From Thalassotalea piscium (GTDB lineage Bacteria > Pseudomonadota > Gammaproteobacteria > Enterobacterales > Alteromonadaceae), in the NCBI RefSeq assembly GCF_030295935.1, contig NZ_AP027362.1, positions 1,364,001-1,428,000 on the forward strand: a DNA stretch of 64,000 bases, in the 5' to 3' direction. Shown here one piece after another: positions 9,362 through 18,737 of this stretch. The notes beneath the pieces are model-generated. The model worked only from the letters and a program-made list of their open reading frames with translations, ran no database searches and was not told the origin of the DNA. Made by a program: the position numbers and the translations under genes. Numbering within the stretch: position 1 is the stretch's first letter; each line of letters starts with the position of its first letter.

Positions 9362-9394
9362 ACCAATTACGGTTTATTTTACCAGTTAGGTATC

Positions 9395-9427
9395 AAAGCC
9401 GTTAACGAGAGTTAGCGGCTTTTTCTT
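9395..9427 (+). terminator. Terminator after fabB
   Basis: Hairpin AAAGCCGTTAAC / GTTAGCGGCTTT with a GAGA loop and a T-rich tail, between fabB and pdxB. Confidence 0.85.
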
Positions 9428-9450
9428 TTATAAAAATAGTTAGTGGGTCA

Positions 9451-10593
9451 ATGAATGCTAAAGCGATTAGTAAGAATATGAATATTTATTACGATGAAAA
9501 TATGCCGTATGCTGTCGACTTTTTTAAAGATTTAGGTACTTTACATCCGTTTGCGGGCCGTTCATTAACCGCTGATGATATTAAAGACGCAGACGTTTTA
9601 TTAGTTCGTTCTATCACACAAGTAAATCAGGCATTATTAGCTAAAAACACTTGTTTAAAGTTTGTTGGAACGGCAACTATTGGAGTTGATCATATTGATC
9701 AACCTTATTTAGCTTCACGCAATATTGCTTTTACATCGTCACCTGGCTGTAATGCAATTTCTGTCGCTGAGTATGTGATAAGTTGTTTAGTGGTTTTAGC
9801 TGAACGATATTGTTTAACTCTGTCAAATTTAACTGTGGGTATTGTAGGTGCAGGTAACACCGGCTCTAGGCTAAGTGAAAAGTTAACCGCCTTGGGTATT
9901 AAGCATCTGTTATGTGATCCTTTGCTAGCAGAGCAAACGCAAGATAATCGTAAATTTTATTCTTTAGATGAAGTGCTTAAATGCGATGTTATTTCATTGC
10001 ATGTGCCAAAAACGATGACAGGCCCACACGCAACTTATCATTTACTGAATCAGTTAAAATTAAGTCAATTAACCGACCAACAAATACTAATTAACGCATG
10101 TCGCGGAGAGGTTATCGATAATCAGGCATTGCTAGCGTTAAAACAGGCAGGAATGCAGACAAAATTAGTGCTTGATGTCTGGGAAAACGAGCCTAATATT
10201 CTATGTGAACTTATTCCTTATTGTGAAATAGCCACAGCGCATATTGCTGGTTATAGCTTAGAAGGAAAAGCTCGTGGTACTGAAATGCTCTATCAGGCAT
10301 TATGTAAACAGTTAGGGGTATTCGCTGAAAAACAGCTTAAAAATTTTATTGAAGAAGCAAATATTTCACAATTAACAATTAATCAGCCATTTAGTGAAGT
10401 TTTACTAAACCAAATGGTGAAATTGGTTTACGATGTGCGCCGTGATGATGGTATATTCCGTCAACAAATTTCTAGTTATGGTTTTGACCACATTCGGAAA
10501 ACATATCCGGCTCGCAGAGAGTTTTCCGCAGTAAACATTAATATAACTAAACAAGCACAAGGTGATGTCTGGCATCACCTTGGATTTAATTAA
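9451..10593 (+). CDS. pdxB: Erythronate-4-phosphate dehydrogenase PdxB
   Basis: NAD-dependent oxidation of 4-phosphoerythronate in the DXP-dependent pathway to pyridoxal 5'-phosphate. The protein is a D-isomer 2-hydroxyacid dehydrogenase with the PdxB N-terminus (YYDENMPYAVDFF), the Rossmann motif GIVGAGNTGSRL around residue 132, and the catalytic region NACRGEVIDNQALL followed by LDVWENEP and TAHIAGYSLEGK. The PdxB-specific dimerisation domain is at the C-terminus. The start could instead be ATG 9478 (MNIYYDENMP), which aligns better with E. coli PdxB; neither has a strong ribosome site. The Asd-like gene follows 32 bp downstream, as in E. coli pdxB-usg. Confidence 0.94.
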   Translation: MNAKAISKNMNIYYDENMPYAVDFFKDLGTLHPFAGRSLTADDIKDADVLLVRSITQVNQALLAKNTCLKFVGTATIGVDHIDQPYLASRNIAFTSSPGCNAISVAEYVISCLVVLAERYCLTLSNLTVGIVGAGNTGSRLSEKLTALGIKHLLCDPLLAEQTQDNRKFYSLDEVLKCDVISLHVPKTMTGPHATYHLLNQLKLSQLTDQQILINACRGEVIDNQALLALKQAGMQTKLVLDVWENEPNILCELIPYCEIATAHIAGYSLEGKARGTEMLYQALCKQLGVFAEKQLKNFIEEANISQLTINQPFSEVLLNQMVKLVYDVRRDDGIFRQQISSYGFDHIRKTYPARREFSAVNINITKQAQGDVWHHLGFN

Positions 10594-10625
10594 CAGTAAT
10601 ATAGAGATAAAAAAGAGAGAGGGGC

Positions 10626-11645
10626 ATGGCACAAAAATTTGACGTTTGCGTATTAGGAGCAACAGGACTAGTTGGTAAAACTATTATTGAAATTCTTGAG
10701 CAAAGAGATTTCCCAATAAATAAACTATACCCGTTAGCAAGTTCCCGAAGTGCAGGTGAAATTATTGAATTTAATGGTGAAAGTATTGAAGTAATTGATG
10801 CCGATACCTTTGATTTTAGTTTAGCTCAAATAGGTTTTTTCTCTGCTGGTGGTAATATTTCTGCTAAATTCGCGCCTCTTGCAGCCGATGCTGGTTGCAT
10901 AGTTATTGATAATACTTCTGAATTTCGCTACGACGACGATATTCCATTAGTTATCCCTGAAGTTAATCCTCATGCATTAGCCGAATATCGAAATCGTAAT
11001 ATTATTGCTAACCCTAACTGTTCAACAATCCAAATGCTTGTGGCGTTAAAGCCAATTCATGAAGCGGTAGGTATAGAGCGTATTAATGTGTGTACATACC
11101 AATCAGTATCAGGCGCAGGCAAAGAAGCTATGGATGAGTTAGCCAAGCAATGTGCGAATTTATTAAGCGGTAAACCAGTTGATCCTAAAGTGTTTTCTCG
11201 TCAAATTGCGTTTAATGTTATACCTCAAATTGATGCGTTTCAAGACAATGGTTACACCAAAGAAGAAATGAAAATGGTATGGGAAACCAATAAAATTTTG
11301 GGTGATAATACCATTCGTGTTAACCCTACAGCGGTACGTGTTCCGGTATTTTTTGGTCACGGAGAGGCTGTTCACATTGAAACCCGCTCTCCTATTTCAG
11401 CTGAAGAAGTTAAAGCGTTACTTCGAGAAGCACCTGGCGTTGAAGTATGTGAGAAAGATGAAGACTTCCCAACACAAATTGGAGAAGCAAGCGGTGTAGA
11501 TGCTACCTTTGTGGGGCGTATTCGAGAAGATATTAGCCATAACAATGGTATAAACATGTGGATAGTGGCAGATAACGTGCGCAAGGGTGCAGCAACTAAT
11601 AGCATTCAAATTGCCGAATTACTTATTAAAGAGCATTTATCTTAA
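10626..11645 (+). CDS. Aspartate-semialdehyde dehydrogenase family protein (Asd/Usg)
   Basis: Reduces aspartyl phosphate to aspartate semialdehyde, the branch point to lysine, threonine and methionine, if catalytically active. 339 residues with an NADP-binding N-terminus (GATGLVGKTIIEILEQR), the SAGG segment FFSAGGNISAKFAP and the active-site Cys in NPNCSTIQM (about residue 133). GHGEAVHIETR follows near the C-terminus. In E. coli the gene at this place is usg, an Asd-like protein. Here the NCST active site is kept, so this copy may be a working Asd. GAGG-type ribosome site 5 bp before ATG. Terminator downstream. Confidence 0.9.
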   Translation: MAQKFDVCVLGATGLVGKTIIEILEQRDFPINKLYPLASSRSAGEIIEFNGESIEVIDADTFDFSLAQIGFFSAGGNISAKFAPLAADAGCIVIDNTSEFRYDDDIPLVIPEVNPHALAEYRNRNIIANPNCSTIQMLVALKPIHEAVGIERINVCTYQSVSGAGKEAMDELAKQCANLLSGKPVDPKVFSRQIAFNVIPQIDAFQDNGYTKEEMKMVWETNKILGDNTIRVNPTAVRVPVFFGHGEAVHIETRSPISAEEVKALLREAPGVEVCEKDEDFPTQIGEASGVDATFVGRIREDISHNNGINMWIVADNVRKGAATNSIQIAELLIKEHLS

Positions 11646-11684
11646 GCTGATAAGCTAAATGTCAGATATATTAAAGAAAAAGTT

Positions 11685-11718
11685 AAGCCCGTCGTTAAAG
11701 TAATGATGGGCTTTTTTG
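11685..11718 (+). terminator. Terminator after asd-family gene
   Basis: Hairpin AAGCCCGTCGTTA / TAATGATGGGCTT followed by TTTTTT, ending the pdxB-asd unit. Confidence 0.85.
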
Positions 11719-11869
11719 TTTAATAGCCAGTATATTCTTTGTTTTTTTAAAAGACATTCAGCGTGAAATTGTTATTATAGTGATAGTTGGAATAAACTTT
11801 GCTTTAAAATTATTAGATCACCTATTGCCAAATTATTGGCAATAGCTTATGAATAGCTAGGAAAACTTA

Positions 11870-14800
11870 ATGCAGCGACTGTTATGCTTGCGTATTTGGC
11901 AGGTTTTATTTATCAGTATTAGCGTCTTTAGCGCAACACTACTTGCGTATGAAGAAACAGGTGTACGTATTCGCGGTGCGAAAGCGACTGATGCATATGC
12001 GTTTAGTCAATATGGTCCTATTACTTCACAAGACACCTTGTGGAATATTGCTATTAAAAGCCGTCCTGATCCTAAATTCACCGTATATCAAATGATGCAG
12101 GCAATTTTTATTAAAAACCCGCATGCCTTTAATGATAATAATATTAATCATATGATTGACGGAGAAGTCTTATTATTGCCTTCAATTATTGAGATCGGCA
12201 GAATTGATCCGCTTACGGCAAAACAAAGGTCGGAGCAAGACGATGCCAATTGGAGTGCTGGAAGTAGCAACACTACAACTAAAAATACAGTAAACAAGCA
12301 ACAGTCAATTCAAAAGAAAGACCTCGACGACGCTAAAACTGAAATCAATGAGAAATTGAAAACCTTTGGTAATGATCAAACAAAACAGTTAGAAACAATT
12401 CAGAGGGATGTTCTCGATTCAATCGATGGCTTACAAGCTATTTTAAGAGAAAATGAAAACTTAAGAAATAAACTCAATAGCTTTGATAATCAACTTAATA
12501 CCATGCAGGAAGAAGTTGCGAAAGGTAAAGAGGTAGAATTACAAATGAACAGTGCTAATGCTATGTTGCAGGCGCTGTTAGAAAAAGCTGAAGCGCGCGA
12601 ACAAGAGTTATTATTAGCGAAACAAAAAGCAGAGTTAGAAGGGGAAAGCTTTTTATCAAGCCCAGCCTTTTTAATCATGAGCATTTTGCTTCCTGTGAGC
12701 TTACTGTTAGGTGGAGCATTTTGGTTCTTTAACCGAAAAAAATCAGAAAAATCTACGAATGAACAAGAGTCAAGCATCACAGATACCCTAAATGAAGAAG
12801 GTGATGTTAGTGTTAAGGTCCCTGAGAATGAGTCATTATCTTTAGACGATGAGCTGTCATTAGACGATGAGCTATCGCTTGATGATGAATTATCGCTTGA
12901 TGACGAACTGTCACTTGATGATGAACTGTCTATCGACCTTTCTGAGAATGCTGATGGTGATGACAGTGATCTATTTGCAGATGATTTAGACACGCTTAGC
13001 GAAGAGTTATTAGATGATGATGTAATTCATTTAGATGACGATATTGGTGATCTTGATGATTTAGACGACCTAGAAGAAATCTCTTTGGGCGACGATGGTG
13101 AAGCGTTAGAAGGTGGCGAGCTGGATCAAAGTGATTTAGACTCATTACTCTCAGGTTTAGATGAAGAATCTAGCAACGAAAAAAAAACCACTGAGGAAGA
13201 GCCCCTTGAAGGTGGAACACTAGATCAGAGTGATTTAGATGATTTATTAGTAGATACATCGGATATAGATGAAAGCCTTGAAGATATTCAAGAAGAAAAG
13301 TCAGAGCTGACTGACCCTGATGACATTGATGCTTTAATGGATTCAATGGCAAGTGTACCTAAAGACGAGAATGAAGACGATTCAATTGTTGATGTTGCGG
13401 AAGATGATAGTAACGCAGAATTAACCGATCCCGATGATATTGACGCGCTAATGGACTCAATGGCAGCTGATTCAAAAGCTGCTGAAGACAATGAACCTGT
13501 AGAGCCAGCAGCGGTTGATGATAACGCAGAATTAACCGATCCCGATGATATTGACGCGCTAATGGACTCAATGGCAGCTGATTCAAAAGCTGCTGAAGAC
13601 AATAAGCCTGTAGAGCCAGAAGCAGTTGATGATAACGCAGAATTAACCGATCCCGATGATATTGACGCGCTAATGGACTCAATGGCAGCTGATTCCGAAG
13701 CTGCTGAAGATAATGAACCTTTAGAGCCAGCAGCAGTTGATGATAACGCAGAATTAACAGATCCCGATGATATTGACGCGCTAATGGACTCAATGGCAGC
13801 TGATTCAAAAGCTGCTGAAGATAATACACCTGCAGAGCCAGAAGCAGTTGATGATAACGTAGAATTAACCGATCCCGATGATATTGACGCGCTAATGGAC
13901 TCAATGGCAGCTGATTCCAAAGCTGCTGAATACAATAAGCCTGTAGAGCCAGAAGCGGTTGATGATAACGCAGAATTAACCGATCCTGATGATATTGACG
14001 CGCTAATGGACTCGATGGCAGCTGATTCAAAAGCTGCTGAAGATAATAAAGCTGCAGAGCCAGAAGCGGTTGATGATAATGCAGAATTAACCGATCCCGA
14101 TGATATTGACGCGCTAATGGACTCGATGTTGCCTGACTCAACACCTAATGAGCCTAAATCATCAGAACAAGCAAGCGAAGAGTCAAATTTAGACGAAAAT
14201 CAAGCAAGCGAAGAAAGTGATCATAAAGCGTTAATTGATAACTTTAGTGAAGATTACGTAGCACCATTTCTATCAGCAGATTTCAGCGATATTCTATCAA
14301 GTAATGAACAGGATGAGACTACATTAGCTCAAGAAATTGATGACGAAATTACTCAGGCTATTGATGACGATTCAGATATAGATATTGATGCACTTTTAGC
14401 CGAGAATTCAACTGAGAATCCAGTTGAAGATGAACAAACTGATACTGTAGCAGACGACTTATCAGAAACCGATAATAACTTAGCTATCGAAGATGTATTA
14501 GCTGAAGTTGATAATGCTTTGCTAGATCCATCAACAGAAAAAAAAGAAACACCTGCTGAGGCTGACGGACCAGATTCAAAGCTTCCAGAAGTCAACTTAG
14601 ACGATGTTTTCAATTTAGTAGAAAGTGATGCTGCTGATAGTGTTATTGACCTGTCAAGTGAGGGTATATTTGGTGACAGCCAAGATGCAGACAATACTGA
14701 TAAAGTTGATGATGATATCTTAAAAAGTATTTCAGATGATTTTGATGAATCAACATTATCTGACTTATTAAACGATGATTTATCACCAGACGCTCAGGAA

Positions 14801-15397
14801 TCAGAAGAACCGATTGAGCTGGCCCCTGACTTTACGGATAGCAACGTATTAGCTGATTTACTTTCAGACTCTACAGATGAAGCAGCAAGCGATACTGGTT
14901 CAGATACTAAAGAGTTAGACGATATTCAAGACTTAGATAATTTAGACTTTGATGAGTTACTTGCCAATATTGAAGAAGAAACGTCAAACGTTTCGGATGA
15001 TGGCTTTGATTTAGACGATGAGCTAGATATTGGTGATGATCTTACAACCGAAGCATCTGGCGAAGAAACACAAGAAGAAAACGATAATGTCGATGATTTT
15101 ATCTCAGTTGACTCCTTGTTATCTGACAGCTTAGATGCAGATGGAATTGAACCATACGAGCGCACTAATATTGATGTTGGCCTGAATGAATTCCCTGAAT
15201 TCTCTATGGGCACAAATGAATTAGATGTTGATGATGAAGACGATAATGGTGCTGCCGCTAAATTAGACTTAGCCAAAGTTTATATAGAAATTGGCGATAT
15301 TGAAAACGCTGAAGTTATTTTGATGGATGTGGTTAGCATCGGTGATGCACAACAACAGTTTGAAGCTCAGCAATTATTAGACAATATTAAGAGCTAA
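11870..15397 (+). CDS. fimV: FimV-family polar hub / peptidoglycan-binding protein
   Basis: Inner-membrane protein that organises the cell pole (type IV pili, chemotaxis and cyclic-di-AMP/GMP proteins in other genera). The order of parts is diagnostic: a signal sequence; a FimV N-terminal periplasmic region with LysM-like DTLWNIAIKSRPDPKFTVYQ; a coiled coil (about residues 145-260); one transmembrane helix (about 264-288, SILLPVSLLLGGAFWFF); a very acidic cytoplasmic tail; and a C-terminal FimV TPR-like motif (AKLDLAKVYIEIGDIENAE). The tail contains six LSLDDE repeats (about 324-350) and near-identical 37-residue repeats (about 515-755) built around ELTDPDDIDALMDSM. At 1175 residues it is within the range of the family. 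truA, which follows fimV in pseudomonads, is absent. Confidence 0.95.
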   Translation: MQRLLCLRIWQVLFISISVFSATLLAYEETGVRIRGAKATDAYAFSQYGPITSQDTLWNIAIKSRPDPKFTVYQMMQAIFIKNPHAFNDNNINHMIDGEVLLLPSIIEIGRIDPLTAKQRSEQDDANWSAGSSNTTTKNTVNKQQSIQKKDLDDAKTEINEKLKTFGNDQTKQLETIQRDVLDSIDGLQAILRENENLRNKLNSFDNQLNTMQEEVAKGKEVELQMNSANAMLQALLEKAEAREQELLLAKQKAELEGESFLSSPAFLIMSILLPVSLLLGGAFWFFNRKKSEKSTNEQESSITDTLNEEGDVSVKVPENESLSLDDELSLDDELSLDDELSLDDELSLDDELSIDLSENADGDDSDLFADDLDTLSEELLDDDVIHLDDDIGDLDDLDDLEEISLGDDGEALEGGELDQSDLDSLLSGLDEESSNEKKTTEEEPLEGGTLDQSDLDDLLVDTSDIDESLEDIQEEKSELTDPDDIDALMDSMASVPKDENEDDSIVDVAEDDSNAELTDPDDIDALMDSMAADSKAAEDNEPVEPAAVDDNAELTDPDDIDALMDSMAADSKAAEDNKPVEPEAVDDNAELTDPDDIDALMDSMAADSEAAEDNEPLEPAAVDDNAELTDPDDIDALMDSMAADSKAAEDNTPAEPEAVDDNVELTDPDDIDALMDSMAADSKAAEYNKPVEPEAVDDNAELTDPDDIDALMDSMAADSKAAEDNKAAEPEAVDDNAELTDPDDIDALMDSMLPDSTPNEPKSSEQASEESNLDENQASEESDHKALIDNFSEDYVAPFLSADFSDILSSNEQDETTLAQEIDDEITQAIDDDSDIDIDALLAENSTENPVEDEQTDTVADDLSETDNNLAIEDVLAEVDNALLDPSTEKKETPAEADGPDSKLPEVNLDDVFNLVESDAADSVIDLSSEGIFGDSQDADNTDKVDDDILKSISDDFDESTLSDLLNDDLSPDAQESEEPIELAPDFTDSNVLADLLSDSTDEAASDTGSDTKELDDIQDLDNLDFDELLANIEEETSNVSDDGFDLDDELDIGDDLTTEASGEETQEENDNVDDFISVDSLLSDSLDADGIEPYERTNIDVGLNEFPEFSMGTNELDVDDEDDNGAAAKLDLAKVYIEIGDIENAEVILMDVVSIGDAQQQFEAQQLLDNIKS
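13412..14131 (+). repeat. 111-bp (37-aa) tandem repeats inside fimV
   Basis: Seven in-frame units start at 13412, 13523, 13634, 13745, 13856, 13967 and 14078, spaced exactly 111 bp. Each encodes N-x-ELTDPDDIDALMDSM plus a variable AADSKAAEDN-type linker. A more diverged eighth motif begins near 13306. The DNA is nearly identical between units, indicating recent duplication or gene conversion and probable length variation between strains. Confidence 0.95.
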
Positions 15398-15410
15398 GAA
15401 TTTATAAACA

Positions 15411-15438
15411 AAAAAAACCTCAAGATTGAGGTTTTTTT
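15411..15438. terminator. Bidirectional terminator between fimV and metK
   Basis: AAAAAAACCTCAA GAT TTGAGGTTTTTTT-type hairpin with A-run and T-run on either side, so it can stop both convergent genes. Confidence 0.9.
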
Positions 15439-15481
15439 GTTGAAGTTGAACTTATTTATTCGATTGTTATTTGTTCGATTA

Positions 15482-16669
15482 TTATAAGCCAGCAGCAGTT
15501 CTTAAAGCGTTAGCTTTATCTGTTTTTTCCCAAGAAAAGGCAGTGAAAGTGTCTTCACCAACGGTCATTTCGTATGGTTCACGCCCAAAGTGACCGTATG
15601 CGGCAGTTTGACGATACATAGGGTGAAGCAAGTCTAACATCTTAGTAATACCGTAAGGGCGCAAATCAAAGTGTTCACGCACTATTTCTACAAGCTTCTC
15701 TTCAGATATTTTACCGGTACCAAAAGTATCAATAGAAATAGAAGTAGGCTCAGCGACACCAATAGCATAAGATATTTGAATTTCACACCGGTCAGCAAGC
15801 CCCGCTGCAACAATGTTTTTAGCTACGTAACGACCAGCATAGGCAGCACTTCGGTCAACCTTTGAAGGATCTTTACCTGAAAATGCTCCTCCGCCATGTC
15901 GAGCCATGCCACCATAAGTATCTACAATGATTTTACGACCTGTTAAACCGCAATCACCTACCGGACCACCAATTACAAAACTCCCTGTTGGGTTAATAAA
16001 GTATTTCGTGTCTTTTGTAAGAAACTCAGCTGGTAACGTATGTTTAATAATGCTTTCCATTACCGCAGTGTGTAAATCTTCCTGCTTAATATCAGGGTTA
16101 TGCTGAGTTGAAAGTACAACAGTATCAATAGCAACCGGCTTGCCATTTTCATAGACAAAGGTTACCTGACTTTTTGCATCAGGGCGCAACCAAGGTAAGA
16201 TCCCCGACTTTCTTGCTTCTGCTTGGCGTTCAACTAAACGGTGAGAATAGTAGATTGGCGCAGGCATTAATGTTTCTGTTTCATTAGTTGCATAACCAAA
16301 CATGAGCCCTTGATCGCCAGCACCTTGTTCTTCGGGTTCAGTGCGGTCAACACCTTGGGCAATTTCTTGTGACTGCTGTCCAATTAAGTTCATGATCCCA
16401 CAAGTTTCACCATCAAAACCGACATCTGATGAGGTATAGCCAATATCACAAATAACTTTACGGGTTATATCTTCTAAATCAACCCATGCTGATGTAGAAA
16501 TTTCACCAGATATAATGGCAACGCCCGTTTTCACCATTGTTTCACATGCTACACGAGCATTTTTGTCTTTGGCGATAATAGCGTCTAAAACAGCGTCAGA
16601 AATTTGGTCAGCAATTTTATCTGGATGGCCTTCAGATACCGACTCAGAAGTAAAATAATACCTAGACAT
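15482..16669 (-). CDS. metK: S-adenosylmethionine synthetase
   Basis: Forms S-adenosylmethionine from methionine and ATP, supplying most methylations including MnmC above. 395 residues, usual length is about 384-396. Signature motifs are [17 protein letters not shown] (about residues 14-30), [12 protein letters not shown] (about 117-128) and [19 protein letters not shown] (about 261-279). The start [18 protein letters not shown] is family-typical. A MetJ-type operator is found 165-188 bp upstream. It converges on fimV. Confidence 0.98.
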   Translation of the reverse strand: MSRYYFTSESVSEGHPDKIADQISDAVLDAIIAKDKNARVACETMVKTGVAIISGEISTSAWVDLEDITRKVICDIGYTSSDVGFDGETCGIMNLIGQQSQEIAQGVDRTEPEEQGAGDQGLMFGYATNETETLMPAPIYYSHRLVERQAEARKSGILPWLRPDAKSQVTFVYENGKPVAIDTVVLSTQHNPDIKQEDLHTAVMESIIKHTLPAEFLTKDTKYFINPTGSFVIGGPVGDCGLTGRKIIVDTYGGMARHGGGAFSGKDPSKVDRSAAYAGRYVAKNIVAAGLADRCEIQISYAIGVAEPTSISIDTFGTGKISEEKLVEIVREHFDLRPYGITKMLDLLHPMYRQTAAYGHFGREPYEMTVGEDTFTAFSWEKTDKANALRTAAGL

Positions 16670-16833
16670 AGAACCTCAATATTTATAAAAATAAATGTAA
16701 ATGGATAAGCAATTTATCTGACACAATTGCAATGGCAACTGAACAAGCTAACTGCGTATTAAATGAGTTAAATATTATTCATTTAATATTAATATGATAA
16801 TTCTAACGGGATTTTCGAAGATTGCTAGTTTTT

Positions 16834-16857
16834 TTACGCCTAGACGTCTAAATGGCT
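16834..16857. promoter_or_regulatory. MetJ operator (three tandem met boxes) upstream of metK
   Basis: A perfect met box AGACGTCT at 16842-16849 is flanked in register by TTACGCCT (5 of 8 matches) and AAATGGCT (5 of 8). MetJ with SAM binds tandem 8-bp boxes cooperatively, so metK is probably repressed by methionine surplus. metJ is not in the window. Confidence 0.78.
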
Positions 16858-16912
16858 TAAGTTAAAAGTGTGTAAAACTAAGAGTTATTTGACTTTTTAG
16901 TATATTTATCAA

Positions 16913-17716
16913 CTAGATGGCTAGTTTTTTAAGTGTTATCTTTTTTTCCCATAATTGTGAGAAAATTATTTCTTGTTGTTCACTGATTTTCGTTGAATAG
17001 AATAATAATTGCGCTACATTATCTGGATGAGCACTTAACTGGTACATAGCTAACTGCCTTTGTAATTGCTTAGCAACAGGCGTGGCTGTTTCTACTAAAG
17101 TTACGGTATCTCCGATTACACATTGTATTTGATCACTTAAAAAAGGGTAATGGGTGCAGCCAAGCACTAGCGTATCAATATTAGCATTTACTAAAGGGGT
17201 TAAGTACAGTTTAAGTAGGTTGGTGCAGTGTTCACTATCTATATTATCAGACTCTACTACTTCAACTAGCCCAGGACAGGCTTGAATAATAACGTCAGTA
17301 TTTTGTTTATGGCTATTAACTAAATTTATAAAGCGTTCATTTGTTGCAGTAGCTTGGGTGACCATAATGGCAATTTTATGTGTAGCGCTTTTTTCAACTG
17401 CAGGTTTTATACCTGGTTCAACACCAATAATAGGTATGTTAACCAGAGTGCGAAGTTGATCAATAGCATTAACCGTTGCAGTATTACAGGCAATAACAAT
17501 TGCCTTTGCATTTTGTTTGATAAACCATTGCGCTATTTTGTTTACACGTTCTTTAATTTGCTGTGAAGTTAAATTACCGTATGGCGCATTTAGCGAATCT
17601 GCGAGATAAATAAAAGACTCGTTAGGTACAAGTGCTGAAATAGACTTAGCAATAGATAAGCCACCAACGCCAGAGTCAAATATACCGATAGGGTGGTTAT
17701 TATAAATTGCAGACAA
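16913..17716 (-). CDS. murI: Glutamate racemase
   Basis: Converts L- to D-glutamate for peptidoglycan precursors in the cytoplasm. 267 residues. IGIFDSGVGGLSIAKSI at the N-terminus and the two catalytic cysteines in AIVIACNTATVNAID (about residue 74) and LVLGCTHYPFL (about residue 186) are diagnostic. The start is taken at TTG (17716), the only upstream initiator that keeps the conserved IGIFDSGVGG, and no ATG precedes it. It lies between metK and the 6S RNA gene on the same strand. Confidence 0.96.
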   Translation of the reverse strand: MSAIYNNHPIGIFDSGVGGLSIAKSISALVPNESFIYLADSLNAPYGNLTSQQIKERVNKIAQWFIKQNAKAIVIACNTATVNAIDQLRTLVNIPIIGVEPGIKPAVEKSATHKIAIMVTQATATNERFINLVNSHKQNTDVIIQACPGLVEVVESDNIDSEHCTNLLKLYLTPLVNANIDTLVLGCTHYPFLSDQIQCVIGDTVTLVETATPVAKQLQRQLAMYQLSAHPDNVAQLLFYSTKISEQQEIIFSQLWEKKITLKKLAI

Positions 17717-17802
17717 AGAAGTATCTCAGACTTAGTGTAATTAATAGCATAATAACAAAGTATAAAGATCAATAAAATTAATAATATGAGAGAAAGTAAG
17801 AG

Positions 17803-17990
17803 AAAGGTAAGCCTTCCAGAATGCCGTAGTCAACATTAGTCCTGAACACCGTGTGTTCAGGGCGGAAACTGCACATTTGCCGTAGGCTTCCCAGTACGAG
17901 CTGGGCTTGCACAATAGCGAATGATAAGTTTCCTAAGGTAAAACTTATCGGCTCAGGGACATAGCTAACAACGAACATCCCAGAAGACTT
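17803..17990 (-). ncRNA. ssrS: 6S RNA
   Basis: Regulatory RNA that mimics an open promoter and sequesters sigma-70 RNA polymerase in stationary phase. On the minus strand the sequence contains the 6S hallmarks seen in E. coli: GGGATGTTCG near the 5' end, GTCCCTGAGCCGATA, GGAAGCCTACGGC, a strong CCTGAACAC/GTGTTCAGG hairpin and a closing GGCATTCTGGAAG 3' arm. It lies downstream of zapA, exactly as in E. coli zapA-ssrS. The 5-formyltetrahydrofolate cyclo-ligase gene that usually follows is missing here. Ends are estimated from the closing stem and a -10 box and may be off by several bases. Confidence 0.92.
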
Positions 17991-17996
17991 AAGCTC

Positions 17997-18002
17997 AGTA
18001 TA
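17997..18002 (-). promoter_or_regulatory. -10 hexamer of 6S RNA promoter
   Basis: TATACT on the minus strand, about 7 bp before the estimated 6S RNA 5' end. No convincing -35 is visible. Confidence 0.55.
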
Positions 18003-18101
18003 GCTAATATTGGGAAGAAACTTAAGGTTTATTGTTGAAAGTAAGCTTGAATGACTACTATCTAGGCATAGTGGATAAAAACTGACTTAATGTTTTTATG
18101 A

Positions 18102-18157
18102 AATATATAAACAGTAATAAGGCTTAACTATTTTTTTGTATTGACTGTTTATATATT
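18102..18157. repeat. 14-bp perfect inverted repeat between 6S RNA and zapA
   Basis: AATATATAAACAGT at 18102-18115 and its exact reverse complement ACTGTTTATATATT at 18144-18157, 28 bp apart. There is no T-run on the minus strand, so it is not an obvious terminator for zapA. Role unknown. Confidence 0.75.
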
Positions 18158-18200
18158 CAACTATTCCTTTATGCCTTTAATGAATTATGATTTCACTGAA

Positions 18201-18509
18201 CTAGGCTTTTTTCTTGGAGTTTCCAACGGCTTGTTTAATTGTTGATTGCAATAAATCTATTTGGTTTTGCATTGCTAGTTTTTCTTGATCGTGTTGATGT
18301 TGGTTTTTTAACAAGTCGTTTGCCAAATTTAACGCTGTCATCAACAAATTTTGTTCAGGTGTTTTTGTTGTCCCTGCATTTTGCTTAACAAGTGATAAAC
18401 GATCATTTACCTCTTGGGCCGCTTGCAACAGTGCAGATTCTTGTCCTTGCGGGCAAGCAATCTTAATTCTGCGATCAGCAATTTCAATGGTCACACTGTG
18501 TTGACTCAT
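18201..18509 (-). CDS. zapA: Cell division protein ZapA
   Basis: Small cytoplasmic protein that bundles FtsZ filaments at the division ring. 102 residues: an N-terminal beta-hairpin domain (SVTIEIADRRIKIACPQGQE) and a C-terminal coiled coil containing the family motif LMTALNLANDLL. It starts at ATG and is divergent from ygfB across about 230 bp, with the 6S RNA gene downstream, the conserved gammaproteobacterial arrangement. Confidence 0.95.
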   Translation of the reverse strand: MSQHSVTIEIADRRIKIACPQGQESALLQAAQEVNDRLSLVKQNAGTTKTPEQNLLMTALNLANDLLKNQHQHDQEKLAMQNQIDLLQSTIKQAVGNSKKKA

Positions 18510-18737
18510 ACAACAAAATACTCTTTATGATGGTAAATGACGATAATGCCCACTATCTTATTATAATCATTAATAAAAAACATTAATTTAATTAAAAATA
18601 ACGCAATGATCGAAACTATAACGAGTGCGATCTTTAGATGCAAGTATAACGAAGGAATTTATTTGCTCGTATATTATTGTCGCTTACCCAGTGCAATGGT
18701 AGGATACGGCAATTATCTTAACGGACAGAAAACTTAG

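Noticed and set aside
13288-14144. Long minus-strand frames (215 and 261 codons) opposite fimV
   Set aside because: They are mirror translations of the 111-bp fimV repeats (Ser/Ala- or Leu/Gln-rich periodic peptides) with no ribosome site or family features.
17778-17978. 66-codon minus-strand frame
   Set aside because: It coincides with the 6S RNA gene, whose conserved hairpins explain the sequence better.
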